The notes: a model not told the origin generated them from the letters alone. Positions 34,845 to 44,472 are shown, counted from the first letter of the stretch. The stretch is 64,000 bases of DNA from CAYWFU01 sp964457585 (GCA_964457585.1 CAYWFU010000005.1:19217-83216), one strand, 5' to 3'. A program made the numbers and translations.

Positions 34845-34873
34845 AACAAAAAGGTTACAGATAGGTTACAGAT
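34837..34873 (-). promoter_or_regulatory. SARP-type direct-repeat operator and -10 box for the biosynthetic operon
   Basis: Read on the minus strand, ATCTGTAAC occurs at 34873-34865 and again at 34862-34854, a period of exactly 11 bases. After 11 bases comes a perfect TATAAT (34842-34837), with no TTGACA-like -35. Regulators with a winged helix plus BTAD domain bind direct repeats of one helical turn just ahead of a -10 box, taking the place of the -35. The divergent gene encodes such a protein, so this is the probable activation site of the operon. The same repeat-spacer-TATAAT layout recurs at 58567-58603. Confidence 0.75.
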
Positions 34874-34898
34874 TACAAAAAAAATTAAAAAAAAACTT

Positions 34899-37800
34899 AT
34901 GAAGCAAAAAACAATTTCACTTGCAAAAATAGCTATTCCAAAAGTTTATAATATATTCCTCAGGAAAAGACTATTTAGTTTAATAAACTCTTATCCAGAG
35001 CGTCCAATAACATGGGTAACAGCACCTGCTGGATCTGGCAAAACTACATTAATTACAAGCTTTATTACCACTAATAAAATTCCATGTTTATGGTATCAAG
35101 TTGATGAAGGTGATAATGAAATCGCTAGTTTTTTCTACTACATGAGCGAAGCGGTGAAAGAGAATAATCCAGAGCAAAAATCTTTACCACTTTTAAGTCC
35201 TGAATATCTACCAAATCTAAACATATTTACAAAAAAGTATTTTGAAGATCTCTATGATGGGATATCTAGAAATAATAAAAAATTCACATTGGTTTTTGAT
35301 AATTATCAAGACGTAACTCATGATTCTACTTTCCATAATATGATAAATATTGGCTTATCTTTATTGCCAGAAGGAATAAATGTTGTTTTTATAAGCAGAT
35401 CAGAACCCCCTTCTGTATTCGCGCGTTTGTTAGCTAATGAGAAAATAAACTATATTGGATGGAATGAATTAAAATTCGATATAGATGAATTTAAAAAGAT
35501 TATTTCTGATCGTGGTATTAAAAATATTACATTAGAAATAATAAAACAATTACATTTAAAAACCGATGGATGGATCGCAGGATTAATTCTTTTATTAGAA
35601 AATGAAAAAATAAAAAACACTAATTTTCAATTTCTTGATAAATTAACACACCAGGAAATTTTTAATTATTTTATGAATGAAGTTTTTAATAAAGCTGATG
35701 AAAAATTACATGATTTTTTACTCAAAACCTCATTTCTACCAAAGTTTACAGTATCAATCGCAGAAAAAATAACAAACGATAAAAGCACAAATAAAATACT
35801 TTCATTTTTATACCGAAATCATTATTTTACAGAAAAACAAAATCATATTGATCCATTTTATTGGTATCATCCACTATTCAGAGAATTCCTTTTATCCCGC
35901 ACAAAGTATTTTTTTACAGAAGATGATATTGTAAAATTAAAGAAAAAGGCTGCATTGTTGTTAGAAGAAGCTGGGCAGGTAGAATATGCGGCGAGGCTTT
36001 ATGAAAGTGTACAAGATTTTGATGGATTAATAAACATTATTCTAAAACATGCAATGACTTTTATTTTGCAAGGGAGAGGGAAACTTGTTGAAAATTGGAT
36101 TAATACTATACCAATGGAATCGGTTGAACATAATCCATGGTTACTTTATTTGTCGGGGATTTGTCGTCAAGCATTTAATCCAAATGAAAGTATATTGCTT
36201 TTAGAAAAGGCATTCAAAATTTTTAAAGCACAAAATGATAAAATTGGTTTATTTTTATCGTGGGTTAATATAGTTGACACAATTACCCTTAGATTAGGTG
36301 ATATGTATTTATTAGATGATTGTATAAATTCTATAAAAGATTTTTTATATATTGATGAATCTCTTCCATCATTTGAGATAGATTTACAGGTATCAACATG
36401 CATGTTTGCTTGCTTATTTTATAGGCACCCTGAGCATCCTGATTTAAATAAATGGATGCATCGCGCTCTTATACTTTCAGAAAAAAAATTAAATAAGGAA
36501 TTCCAGATATTAACAATAATTTATGTTTCTATTTATCTTTTATGTATAGGAGATTTTCTGCACTTTGAAATAATATTAAATAAATCAAAAAAATTAATAA
36601 AAAATAATAACCTTCCACCATTTGCACTACTGAGGTTAAAATTGAATGAAGCGTATTATTTTTCTTTAGTCGGTTCTATGGACAATTGCTTATTAGCAAT
36701 TTCAGATGGATTGAAAATATCACAGGATACAGGACTACATTTGTTGGATCACCAATTTTTTTGCTATGGAGCATTTATTTCAATATCCTGTAGTGATTTT
36801 CAAAAGGTTGAAGAATTTATAGAAAAAATGAATTTACTTGTTGATGAAATTGGAACTTTTGAAAAAGCTATTCATTATTTTGTACTTGCATGGTATTCAT
36901 TAGTTCAAGGGAATACTTCGCGTGCATTGTTTCATCAAGAGATAGCACTCAAAATGTCTCAAGAAAGTGGTTTTATTTTTTCTTTAGCAATCAGTTATTT
37001 TAATATGGCGCAAATATTTTTTATAATGGATAAACACAAAGAGTCACTGGAATATTTAAGCAAATGCAGTCAACTTAACATAAAAATAAAGAGTAATTTA
37101 ATTGAATATATGTGTCTTTTATTTGAAGCATATTTTATTTATAATAAAAATGGGATAGATTCAAAAACTCTTAAATCTATACAAAAAGCTTTTGCGTTTG
37201 GGAAGCAAAAAGAATATTACAATTTTTTAGGATTCATACCAAATATAGTAACAGAACTTTGTGTAAAAGCTCTTGATGCTGGGATTGAAGTTGAATATGT
37301 AGAAACTTTAATTAAAAAACGCAATCTTACTCCGAATTTACCACCTCAAGATATTTCAAATTGGCCATGGGATTTAAAAATATATACTTTAGGAAAATTT
37401 AAACTTGAAAAAAATGGGAAACTATTACAATTTTCTGGAAAAATACAGCAGAAACCGCTTGAAATGCTTAAAGTGCTAATAAACTTCGGGGCAAAAGATG
37501 TTTCAACTTCTCTTTTAGTTAATACTTTATGGGGAGAGGCAGATGGAGATATGGCAAATATATCATTCAAAACAACACTTCATCGTTTACGTAAATTATT
37601 AAATAATTCTGAAATGATCCAACTTAATGGAGGAAAATTAAGTTTAAATGATAAATACTGCTGGGTTGATATATGGGGGTTAGAGGATACATTTAAAAAA
37701 ATTGATGTATTTTTATCGCAGAACGAGCATCCTGAAAAATATGCATTTTTAATAGATAAAATTTTTAGTTTATATAATGGACATTTTCTGGTCAATGAAG

Positions 37801-38114
37801 AAGATGCTGCATATTCATTCTCTCTACATGAAAAACTTAAAAATAAATTTACAAATTGTATTATTAAATTCAGCAATAATTTAGAACAAAAAAACGAGTA
37901 TAGTAAATCAATTGAATATTGCAAAAAAGGTATAGAAATAGATGATACTATAGAAGAATTTTATCAGAACCTGATGTTGTGTTATTACAAGCTAGGTAAA
38001 CAGGGTGATGCAATAAAAATTTATTCTCAATTAAAGAACGTATTATCGAATAAATTAAATATTTTTCCATCGGAAAAAACTGAAGAAATTTATCGTTTGT
38101 TACGAAATAAATAA
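34899..38114 (+). CDS. STAND ATPase transcription factor with C-terminal winged-helix/BTAD (SARP-like) domain
   Basis: 1071 residues. The N-terminal MalT/LuxR-type NTPase has Walker A APAGSGKTTLI (residues 43-53) and Walker B LVFDNYQDV (about 130-138). A helical TPR-like sensor region runs from about 330 to 810. At about 830-930 is an OmpR-like winged helix (YTLGKFKLEKNGK, KPLEMLKVLI, LWGEADGD, FKTTLHRLRKLL), then a BTAD domain to the end. DNA binding is thus at the C-terminus and of SARP type instead of LuxR HTH. It diverges from the 24-gene operon and a matching operator lies between. It is probably an ATP-dependent, ligand-sensing activator. No good ribosome site precedes the ATG. Confidence 0.92.
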   Translation: MKQKTISLAKIAIPKVYNIFLRKRLFSLINSYPERPITWVTAPAGSGKTTLITSFITTNKIPCLWYQVDEGDNEIASFFYYMSEAVKENNPEQKSLPLLSPEYLPNLNIFTKKYFEDLYDGISRNNKKFTLVFDNYQDVTHDSTFHNMINIGLSLLPEGINVVFISRSEPPSVFARLLANEKINYIGWNELKFDIDEFKKIISDRGIKNITLEIIKQLHLKTDGWIAGLILLLENEKIKNTNFQFLDKLTHQEIFNYFMNEVFNKADEKLHDFLLKTSFLPKFTVSIAEKITNDKSTNKILSFLYRNHYFTEKQNHIDPFYWYHPLFREFLLSRTKYFFTEDDIVKLKKKAALLLEEAGQVEYAARLYESVQDFDGLINIILKHAMTFILQGRGKLVENWINTIPMESVEHNPWLLYLSGICRQAFNPNESILLLEKAFKIFKAQNDKIGLFLSWVNIVDTITLRLGDMYLLDDCINSIKDFLYIDESLPSFEIDLQVSTCMFACLFYRHPEHPDLNKWMHRALILSEKKLNKEFQILTIIYVSIYLLCIGDFLHFEIILNKSKKLIKNNNLPPFALLRLKLNEAYYFSLVGSMDNCLLAISDGLKISQDTGLHLLDHQFFCYGAFISISCSDFQKVEEFIEKMNLLVDEIGTFEKAIHYFVLAWYSLVQGNTSRALFHQEIALKMSQESGFIFSLAISYFNMAQIFFIMDKHKESLEYLSKCSQLNIKIKSNLIEYMCLLFEAYFIYNKNGIDSKTLKSIQKAFAFGKQKEYYNFLGFIPNIVTELCVKALDAGIEVEYVETLIKKRNLTPNLPPQDISNWPWDLKIYTLGKFKLEKNGKLLQFSGKIQQKPLEMLKVLINFGAKDVSTSLLVNTLWGEADGDMANISFKTTLHRLRKLLNNSEMIQLNGGKLSLNDKYCWVDIWGLEDTFKKIDVFLSQNEHPEKYAFLIDKIFSLYNGHFLVNEEDAAYSFSLHEKLKNKFTNCIIKFSNNLEQKNEYSKSIEYCKKGIEIDDTIEEFYQNLMLCYYKLGKQGDAIKIYSQLKNVLSNKLNIFPSEKTEEIYRLLRNK

Positions 38115-38121
38115 GTAAGTG

Positions 38122-38289
38122 TTAGCTACTGTAAAATATTATAAAAATTGTAAAATGGGTACTGTAAAATGTAAAATATTTATATACAATATCTTGGAGA
38201 TTTACTTCTCCTGTTTCACCTGTGTTAAATTTTAGAAATACCCGAAAGTCTCTAATATGCCTTGCTTCTAAAATTGAAATACATTCCAT
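38122..38289 (-). pseudogene. DUF2442-like protein fragment
   Basis: A 55-codon frame on the minus strand. Its first 38 residues (MECISILEARHIRDF, then FLKFNTGETGEVNLQDIV) resemble the N-terminus of DUF2442 proteins, which often accompany small accessory or toxin-antitoxin-like genes. After this the frame runs into TGTAAAAT repeats and stops, so the C-terminal half is missing. It fills the gap between the regulator and the fused ATPase gene. It is likely a remnant. Confidence 0.5.
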
Positions 38290-38302
38290 AATTTATTCCT
38301 AA

Positions 38303-40420
38303 TTACACTGCTTTCCTTAATAATCTTTCCTCTTCTTCATGTTTTCTTAGTGGCTTATCAATGAATATTCTTTTAAGATGATGTATATTTTCTGGTGGCA
38401 AAATATTTAAAATATCCCATCCTTTTTCGATTGCATCAAAAATACTTATATGCTCTTTTTTCTGATTGATAAATCGTTCTTCAAAGGTCTTAGCCAACTC
38501 TAGATATTTTCTATCTAATAGAGAAAGTGATTCTTCGCCAACAATAGATACCATTCTTTGCAAATCTTTTCCATGAGCATAAGCTCCATATAACTGCTCA
38601 ACCAGCTCCTGATGATCTTCACGGGTTTTTTTAATAACAGATTTGATATTCATTATACGCGGCGGAGTAGGAAGAATATCTATTGGCGGATATATTCCTT
38701 TGCTAAATAGCTGTCTGCTTAAAACTAACTGGACATCCGTAGTATAAGCTGTAAGATCTGGAATAGGATGAGTAATATCATCATCTGGCATTGTTAAAAT
38801 AATAAGTTGTGTAATAGAACCTTTTTTACCTTTTATTTTCCCTGCTCGTTCATAAATAGATGCAAGGTCTGTATGCATATAACTTGGGAATCCTCTTTTA
38901 CCTGGTGTTTCTTCGCGTGCGCTGGATATTTCTCTCAATGCTTCACAATAATTTGTCATATTTGTTAATATTACAAGGACATTTAAATCATGTTTAAAAG
39001 CCAGGTGTTCTGCTACTGTGAGCGCGCAACGCGGAGTTATAATTCGTTCAACTGTTGGATCGCTTGCAAGATTTAAAAATGATATCAATCTTTCGGATAC
39101 TCCGCTTACAGCAAATTGATTCATAAAGAAGGATTTTTCTTGATTAGTTATACCCATTGCAGCAAATATCACTATAAAATTTTTCTCATCTTTTATTTTA
39201 GCATGTTTAATAATCTGGGCTATTATCTGATTGGCAGGTAATCCAGAGCAGGAAAAAATTGCTAATTTTTGCCCCTGTAATAATGTATTTGTCACATCAA
39301 TTGATGCTATACCAGTTTCAATAAAATCAGACGAAGGTTCACGTGAAGAAGGATTTATTGGAGTACCTGTTATTTTTAACCTTTCTTCTGGAACTATTGG
39401 CGGCAGCCCGTCAATTGGGTTTCCCATACCATTTAATGTACGTCCAATAATATCCATTGAAAAATCTATATGAGGAGCTTCTCTTTTTAATCTAATTATA
39501 CTTTTATCTGTATCAACACCTTCTGTCCCTTCAAATATCTGCACCATTGCTGTATCTTCATCTACTTCAAGTACCTGTCCAGTTCGTGGTATTCCTGAAG
39601 GTGGTATTAATTCTATCATTTCTCCATAAGAAACATTTGTTATATCTTCAATAAATATTAAAGGTCCTGATATTGTCTTAACTGTTCTATATTCTGAAGT
39701 AAATAATTTGGTTTTAGGTAATTTTATTCCAATATTTTTGGGTATCCCTTCAAGCAAATAAATTTTTTTTTGCTGGGCTTCATTCTTTAATCTTCGATAT
39801 GATATAATTTTTTTAACTTTTTTTAATCTAAACAAATCCTCTCTTGATCGTTCTTCAAGTATCATTCGTATATGTTTAATTTCCTGTTCTAATTGTGGTA
39901 TAATTATAAGCTCTAGAGCATTTACACGTCGTCTAGTCTTTAAAATTTCTTCACCCAATCTTTTCAGTCTTACTTCAACATGTGCATTATCAATTAGTAT
40001 ATCAATCAATCTTTCAAACTTTTCAGCAACTTCATTTATTCTGGAACTAACACCTAAAATACTATAACCCCGTTCTAAAATCGAACGACTTGCACCAATA
40101 ACTCTATTAACAATAGGTAAATGTATTCCCATAACATTTGCCCCTGAAATATTAACCCCCACCATACCTTTAGTAGCTAAAGAAACAGACCGTACAGCTA
40201 CCTTACCATCAACAGCATTAGCAATTGTAAGTGCATATTGCCCCTGATTGGTTATTTTGGTTAATAAAGCTTCCATTCTAATCCCTTCATTCATAGCATT
40301 TATGAACTCTACCATTAAAGCTTCCTGTTTTTGCTTTAAAAGATTCTTCCCCTGTTGAGCTAAAGCACAATTCGTCATCTTGAGTAATAAAACAGTACGT
40401 GTAGGTACAATTTGTTCCAT
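38303..40420 (-). CDS. Fused A/V-type ATPase subunit D-B protein (second copy)
   Basis: 705 residues from ATG 40420 (GGGGGGATAACT ahead). Residues 1 to about 213 are a complete subunit D (PTRTVLLLKM...LFRLKKVKK), the central rotor shaft. After a linker of about 25 residues, residues 240-705 are a complete subunit B (SEYRTVKTISGPLIFIE...CSGLPANQIIAQI...GSITQLIILTMPDDDITHP), the non-catalytic stator subunit. Both parts are clearly diverged from the separate D and B genes just upstream, so this is an old duplicate, not an assembly repeat. B-part changes include PPRIMN for LSRLMN, though the arginine is kept. A rotor-stator fusion should not turn freely; it may inhibit, lock or specialise the enzyme. 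Function unknown. Confidence 0.93.
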   Translation of the reverse strand: MEQIVPTRTVLLLKMTNCALAQQGKNLLKQKQEALMVEFINAMNEGIRMEALLTKITNQGQYALTIANAVDGKVAVRSVSLATKGMVGVNISGANVMGIHLPIVNRVIGASRSILERGYSILGVSSRINEVAEKFERLIDILIDNAHVEVRLKRLGEEILKTRRRVNALELIIIPQLEQEIKHIRMILEERSREDLFRLKKVKKIISYRRLKNEAQQKKIYLLEGIPKNIGIKLPKTKLFTSEYRTVKTISGPLIFIEDITNVSYGEMIELIPPSGIPRTGQVLEVDEDTAMVQIFEGTEGVDTDKSIIRLKREAPHIDFSMDIIGRTLNGMGNPIDGLPPIVPEERLKITGTPINPSSREPSSDFIETGIASIDVTNTLLQGQKLAIFSCSGLPANQIIAQIIKHAKIKDEKNFIVIFAAMGITNQEKSFFMNQFAVSGVSERLISFLNLASDPTVERIITPRCALTVAEHLAFKHDLNVLVILTNMTNYCEALREISSAREETPGKRGFPSYMHTDLASIYERAGKIKGKKGSITQLIILTMPDDDITHPIPDLTAYTTDVQLVLSRQLFSKGIYPPIDILPTPPRIMNIKSVIKKTREDHQELVEQLYGAYAHGKDLQRMVSIVGEESLSLLDRKYLELAKTFEERFINQKKEHISIFDAIEKGWDILNILPPENIHHLKRIFIDKPLRKHEEEERLLRKAV

Positions 40421-40586
40421 AGTTATCCCCCCTTTATTAGTATAATGAATATTTTGTAAGGAAAAAACTTTTAAACAACCTACCACCTTCTTTCAAATGA
40501 AAGTCTTATAACTCACATTCTTTTAAAAATCTGGCAGTTGGTCGTTGTTTGTTTTTTCGTGGTAAGGCGGATTTCTAATTAATTCA

Positions 40587-41264
40587 TCAAGCCACGGAAT
40601 GAACAGCGGCCATTCTTTCTTGCAGCATTTTTGTTTTTTTCTTTTCAATAGATTTTTTTACTTTCTTTAATCGGAACAAATCTTCACGAGCACGTTCTTC
40701 AAGAGTCATTTTAATATAATTTACCTGCTGCTTAAGAGCCGGGACTACTATATGTTCCAAGGCATTAACACGCCTATTTGTTTTTTGAATTTCTTCTCCT
40801 AATCGTTTTAATCTGGTTTCAATATGAGCATTATCAATAATAACATCAATTATTTTTTCAAATTTTTCAGAAGTTTCGTTTATTCTGCTTGATACACCTG
40901 TCAAACTATAACCGCGTGTAAGTTGTGTTCTTAATGGACTGATCCCTTTTGTGACAACTGGTAAAGGAACACCCATAATCTGCGTCCCGGTAATATCTAC
41001 TGAAACATTGGATTTGGTAGCAAAGCTTGCAGATTTTACTGTTACCATTCCATCAACAGATTGAGCAATAGTAAGAGCAAATTGTCCTTCAGCCATAGCC
41101 CGTTGAAGAAAACTGCTTAGGCGTAATGCATCATTAAGAACATTCATAAATTCTATCATTAATGCATCACGTTTCTGCTTTAATAAATCTTTACCTTGAT
41201 TAGCAAGGTTAATTTGTGATTTTTTTAATAGTAATTCCGTACGTGTAGGGGACGCTTGTTCCAT
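40587..41264 (-). CDS. atpD: A/V-type ATPase subunit D
   Basis: 225 residues, the long antiparallel coiled-coil rotor subunit. It starts MEQASPTRTELLLKK and ends LFRLKKVKKSIEKKK plus a short tail, the family's usual layout and length. It connects the A3B3 head to the membrane rotor. It follows subunit B by 22 bases, in the standard A-B-D order. The D half of the fused gene downstream is its paralog, at roughly half identical residues by eye. Confidence 0.95.
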   Translation of the reverse strand: MEQASPTRTELLLKKSQINLANQGKDLLKQKRDALMIEFMNVLNDALRLSSFLQRAMAEGQFALTIAQSVDGMVTVKSASFATKSNVSVDITGTQIMGVPLPVVTKGISPLRTQLTRGYSLTGVSSRINETSEKFEKIIDVIIDNAHIETRLKRLGEEIQKTNRRVNALEHIVVPALKQQVNYIKMTLEERAREDLFRLKKVKKSIEKKKTKMLQERMAAVHSVA

Positions 41265-41286
41265 TTTATTTACCTTTTTTTAAATA

Positions 41287-42681
41287 TTAAACCTTAGTCT
41301 GAACCTTATATTTGGCAATATGTTCTTTTTTAACCTGCTTTAATTCTGCTTCTGGATAAACACTTAAAAGTTCCCAGCCAATGCCCAGTGTACGTTCAAT
41401 CGTACGATCTTCCTCACTCTGCGATATAAAAAACTTTTCAAAATCATCAGCAAACTTTAAATGTTTACGGTCGAGTTCTGAAAGTGCTTCTTCTCCGACA
41501 ATTGCAACTAGTCTGCGTAAATCTCGTCCCTGTGCATATGATGCATAAAGCTGGTTTGCAAGTCCTCGATGATCTTCCCTTGTTTTCCCATCACCTATAC
41601 CCATATTCATCAATCTGGAAAGACATGGCAGAACATCTATCGGCGGAAAACATCCGCGTCTATGAAGTGAACGGCTCAGAACTATCTGCCCTTCAGTAAT
41701 ATATCCGGTTAAATCTGGAATTGGATGCGTAATATCATCATCAGGCATTGTTAAAATAATTAACTGAGTAATAGACCCTTTTTTACCTTTAACTCTTCCT
41801 GCTCTTTCATAAATTGTAGAAAGGTCTGTATACATATAACCTGGATATCCGCGTCTTCCCGGAACTTCTTCACGTGCAGTCGATACCTCACGCAATGCTT
41901 CACAATAATTGGTCATATCAGTAAGAACAACTAATACCTGCATTTCATATTTAAAGGCTAAAAATTCAGCTACAGTTAAAGCGCATCTTGGAGTAACAAT
42001 ACGCTCAATTGTAGGATCATCTGCTAGATTTAAGAAAAATACAACCTTCTGCAAAGCACCTGTCTGTTCAAAACTCTGCTGGAAATATGATGCTTCTCTA
42101 TTTGTAATACCCATAGCGCCAAAAACTATAGCAAAGTCTTCACCGCTTTTTACTTTTGCCTGTCGTATAATCTGCGCAATTAATTCATTAGCTGGCAACC
42201 CTGAACCAGAAAATATTGGTAATTTTTGACCTCTGACTAATGTATTCAACCCATCTATTGCTGAAATTCCTGTCTGGATAAAATCTCTTGGTTCGGCTCT
42301 TGAATATGGATTAATCGGGGAACCTGCTATTTCCAATCGTGCTTCAGGGATAATTTCCGGACCGCCATCAATTGGTTTACCAAATCCATTTAAAACACGC
42401 CCCAATAGATCCCCGGAAACACCTATTTTTGCTACTTCACCCTTAAATTTAACACAACTTTTATCAACATCAATACCCTGTGTCCCTTCAAATACCTGCA
42501 CACAGGCTATTTCTTCAGAAACTTCCAGCACCTGTCCATTACGTACTGCGCCACTGGGTAATGTTATTTCAACCATTTCTCCATAAGAAATACCTTTTAC
42601 ACCTTCAACAAAAATCAAGGGACCTGTAACATAGTTAATAGTTCTATACTCACTAGAAACTAGAGATAGTTTAGTTGCCAT
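41287..42681 (-). CDS. atpB: A/V-type ATPase subunit B
   Basis: 464 residues, the non-catalytic nucleotide-binding subunit. Key segments are SEYRTINYVTGPLIFVEG, the P-loop replacement SGSGLPANELIAQI, MPDDDITHPIPDLTGYI, and the arginine-finger region PCLSRLMN that completes the catalytic site of subunit A. It lies 30 bases after subunit A. A second B is present as the C-terminal part of the fused gene 0.9 kb downstream. Confidence 0.96.
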   Translation of the reverse strand: MATKLSLVSSEYRTINYVTGPLIFVEGVKGISYGEMVEITLPSGAVRNGQVLEVSEEIACVQVFEGTQGIDVDKSCVKFKGEVAKIGVSGDLLGRVLNGFGKPIDGGPEIIPEARLEIAGSPINPYSRAEPRDFIQTGISAIDGLNTLVRGQKLPIFSGSGLPANELIAQIIRQAKVKSGEDFAIVFGAMGITNREASYFQQSFEQTGALQKVVFFLNLADDPTIERIVTPRCALTVAEFLAFKYEMQVLVVLTDMTNYCEALREVSTAREEVPGRRGYPGYMYTDLSTIYERAGRVKGKKGSITQLIILTMPDDDITHPIPDLTGYITEGQIVLSRSLHRRGCFPPIDVLPCLSRLMNMGIGDGKTREDHRGLANQLYASYAQGRDLRRLVAIVGEEALSELDRKHLKFADDFEKFFISQSEEDRTIERTLGIGWELLSVYPEAELKQVKKEHIAKYKVQTKV

Positions 42682-42711
42682 ATAATACTCCTCTTTCGTA
42701 AATGATTATCT

Positions 42712-44472
42712 TTATAATACTTCTAAAGATGTAATATTACTGGTTATTTTTTCAGTTAATTTTGTAATAGTATCAACAGCTATATCAAGCTGAATTTCTT
42801 TCATACGCGCAATTTCACTCTTTAGAGGTAATGAAAATATCTGTTGTAATGTAATTCCTCTTCCAATAGCTTCTGAAGTAGCATCATAAAAAGTAACTAT
42901 TGCCTTTAGCATCCAGTATTGCTTTTGTGGAGGGCAATAAGCATCAACTTCATGAAAAGCAAACTGCTGCAGGAAGTCCTCTCTTATCATTCTTGTAACT
43001 TCCAGAATAACTTTTTCTGATTCAGGCAAAGCGTCAGGCCCAACTAATTGCACTATTTCCTGCAATTCAACTTCTTTCTGCAAAAGAAACATTGCTTTGT
43101 CTCTTAGTTCTTTCCAGTCTGTTGCAACATTATTCATATACCAGTTTTGGACTTGATTTAAATATAAAGTATAACTTTTTATCCAGTTAATAGCCGGGAA
43201 ATGCCGCCTATGAGCAAGACTTGCATCCAATGCCCAAAATGCACCGGAAATTCGCAATGAATTCTGTGTCATAGGTTCAGAGAAGTCCCCGCCGGGAGGA
43301 GAAACCGCTCCAACAACAGTTATTGAGCCGGATCTTTCGCTGGCTGACGACATACATTGAACCCTGCCGCTTCTTTCATAAAAATTTGCAAGACGAGTTG
43401 CAAGATATGCTGGATAACCTTCTTCTCCAGGCATTTCTTCAAGTCGGCCTGAAACTTCACGAAGTGCTTCACCCCAGCGTGAGGTTGAATCTGCCATCAT
43501 AGCAACATCATATCCCATATCTCTAAAATATTCAGCTAAAGTAATTCCTGTATATATTGATGCTTCACGAGCTGCAACAGGCATATTAGATGTATTTGCA
43601 ACAAGAATTGTTCTCTGCATAAGAGGCACACCTGTTTTTGGATCTGTTAATTGCGGGAATTCAACAAGAACTTCTGTCATCTCATTTCCGCGTTCACCGC
43701 ATCCAACATATACGATAATATCAGCGTCTGCCCACTTTGCCAGAGACTGCTGAGTAACAGTTTTACCGCTTCCAAATGGTCCTGGTATTATTGCATTTCC
43801 ACCTTTTGCAATCGGAAAGAAAGTATCAAAAATTCTCATTCCTGTTAAAAAAGGAAAATCCGGATCCAGTTTCTTTTTAAATGGGCGGGCAATACGAACA
43901 GGCCATTTATGTTTTAATCTTACTTCATAATTATCATCAAGAACTGCTATAATATTATCAACTGTATATTCACCATCTTTTTCAAGTTTAACAATTTTGT
44001 GTAAACCTTTAACATCAGGTGGAATCATTATCTTATGTTTAAACTGCGGTGTTTCCATAACAATTCCTATTACGTCCCCTGCACTGACCTGATCACCAAC
44101 TTTAACATTTGCTTTAAAGAGCCATTTCTTATTTATATCCAGGGATGGGACATCAACACCTTTTGTAATAAAATCGCCGTATTCTTTAGCGATTACCGGC
44201 AATGGACGTTGAATTCCATCATAAATAGAAGTTAGGAGCCCAGGACCTAATTCAATTACGAGAGGTTGTTCTGTACTCACGATAGGATCATTTACAACCA
44301 GCCCTGAAGTATCTTCATATACCTGAATTGTAGCTTTATCACCTTCAAGACGAATAATTTCTCCAATAAGTCCCAATTCACCAACTTTAACAACATCATA
44401 CATTTTCGAGCCGGTCATTTCCTTAGCAATAACAACTGGACCTGATATTTTAGAAATTTTACCTTTTATCAT
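42712..44472 (-). CDS. atpA: A/V-type ATPase catalytic subunit A
   Basis: 586 residues, the catalytic subunit. It shows the P-loop GPFGSGKTVTQQ at about residue 230, the non-homologous insertion after the N-terminal barrel (about residues 115-190), the ADSTSRWGEALREVS block and the SPPGGDFSEPM segment. The gene is the first of the A-B-D part, now 4.6 kb from subunit F because two secreted-protein genes and an insertion element lie between. A separate promoter ahead of it would be expected; I could not identify one with confidence. Confidence 0.97.
   Translation of the reverse strand: MIKGKISKISGPVVIAKEMTGSKMYDVVKVGELGLIGEIIRLEGDKATIQVYEDTSGLVVNDPIVSTEQPLVIELGPGLLTSIYDGIQRPLPVIAKEYGDFITKGVDVPSLDINKKWLFKANVKVGDQVSAGDVIGIVMETPQFKHKIMIPPDVKGLHKIVKLEKDGEYTVDNIIAVLDDNYEVRLKHKWPVRIARPFKKKLDPDFPFLTGMRIFDTFFPIAKGGNAIIPGPFGSGKTVTQQSLAKWADADIIVYVGCGERGNEMTEVLVEFPQLTDPKTGVPLMQRTILVANTSNMPVAAREASIYTGITLAEYFRDMGYDVAMMADSTSRWGEALREVSGRLEEMPGEEGYPAYLATRLANFYERSGRVQCMSSASERSGSITVVGAVSPPGGDFSEPMTQNSLRISGAFWALDASLAHRRHFPAINWIKSYTLYLNQVQNWYMNNVATDWKELRDKAMFLLQKEVELQEIVQLVGPDALPESEKVILEVTRMIREDFLQQFAFHEVDAYCPPQKQYWMLKAIVTFYDATSEAIGRGITLQQIFSLPLKSEIARMKEIQLDIAVDTITKLTEKITSNITSLEVL

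Noticed and set aside
38125..38185. Repeated TGTAAAAT units resembling a small array
   Set aside because: The units are AT-rich, irregularly spaced and lack unique spacers. They look like local slippage at the end of the DUF2442 fragment, not a CRISPR array.
40421..40586. Separate promoter ahead of the fused D-B gene
   Set aside because: A TATACT is present about 25 bases before the start, but no -35 at suitable spacing could be supported.
38303..42681. Fused D-B gene as an assembly duplication of atpD and atpB
   Set aside because: The two copies differ at many positions along their whole length and in order (D-B versus B then D), so a collapsed or repeated read is not a good explanation.
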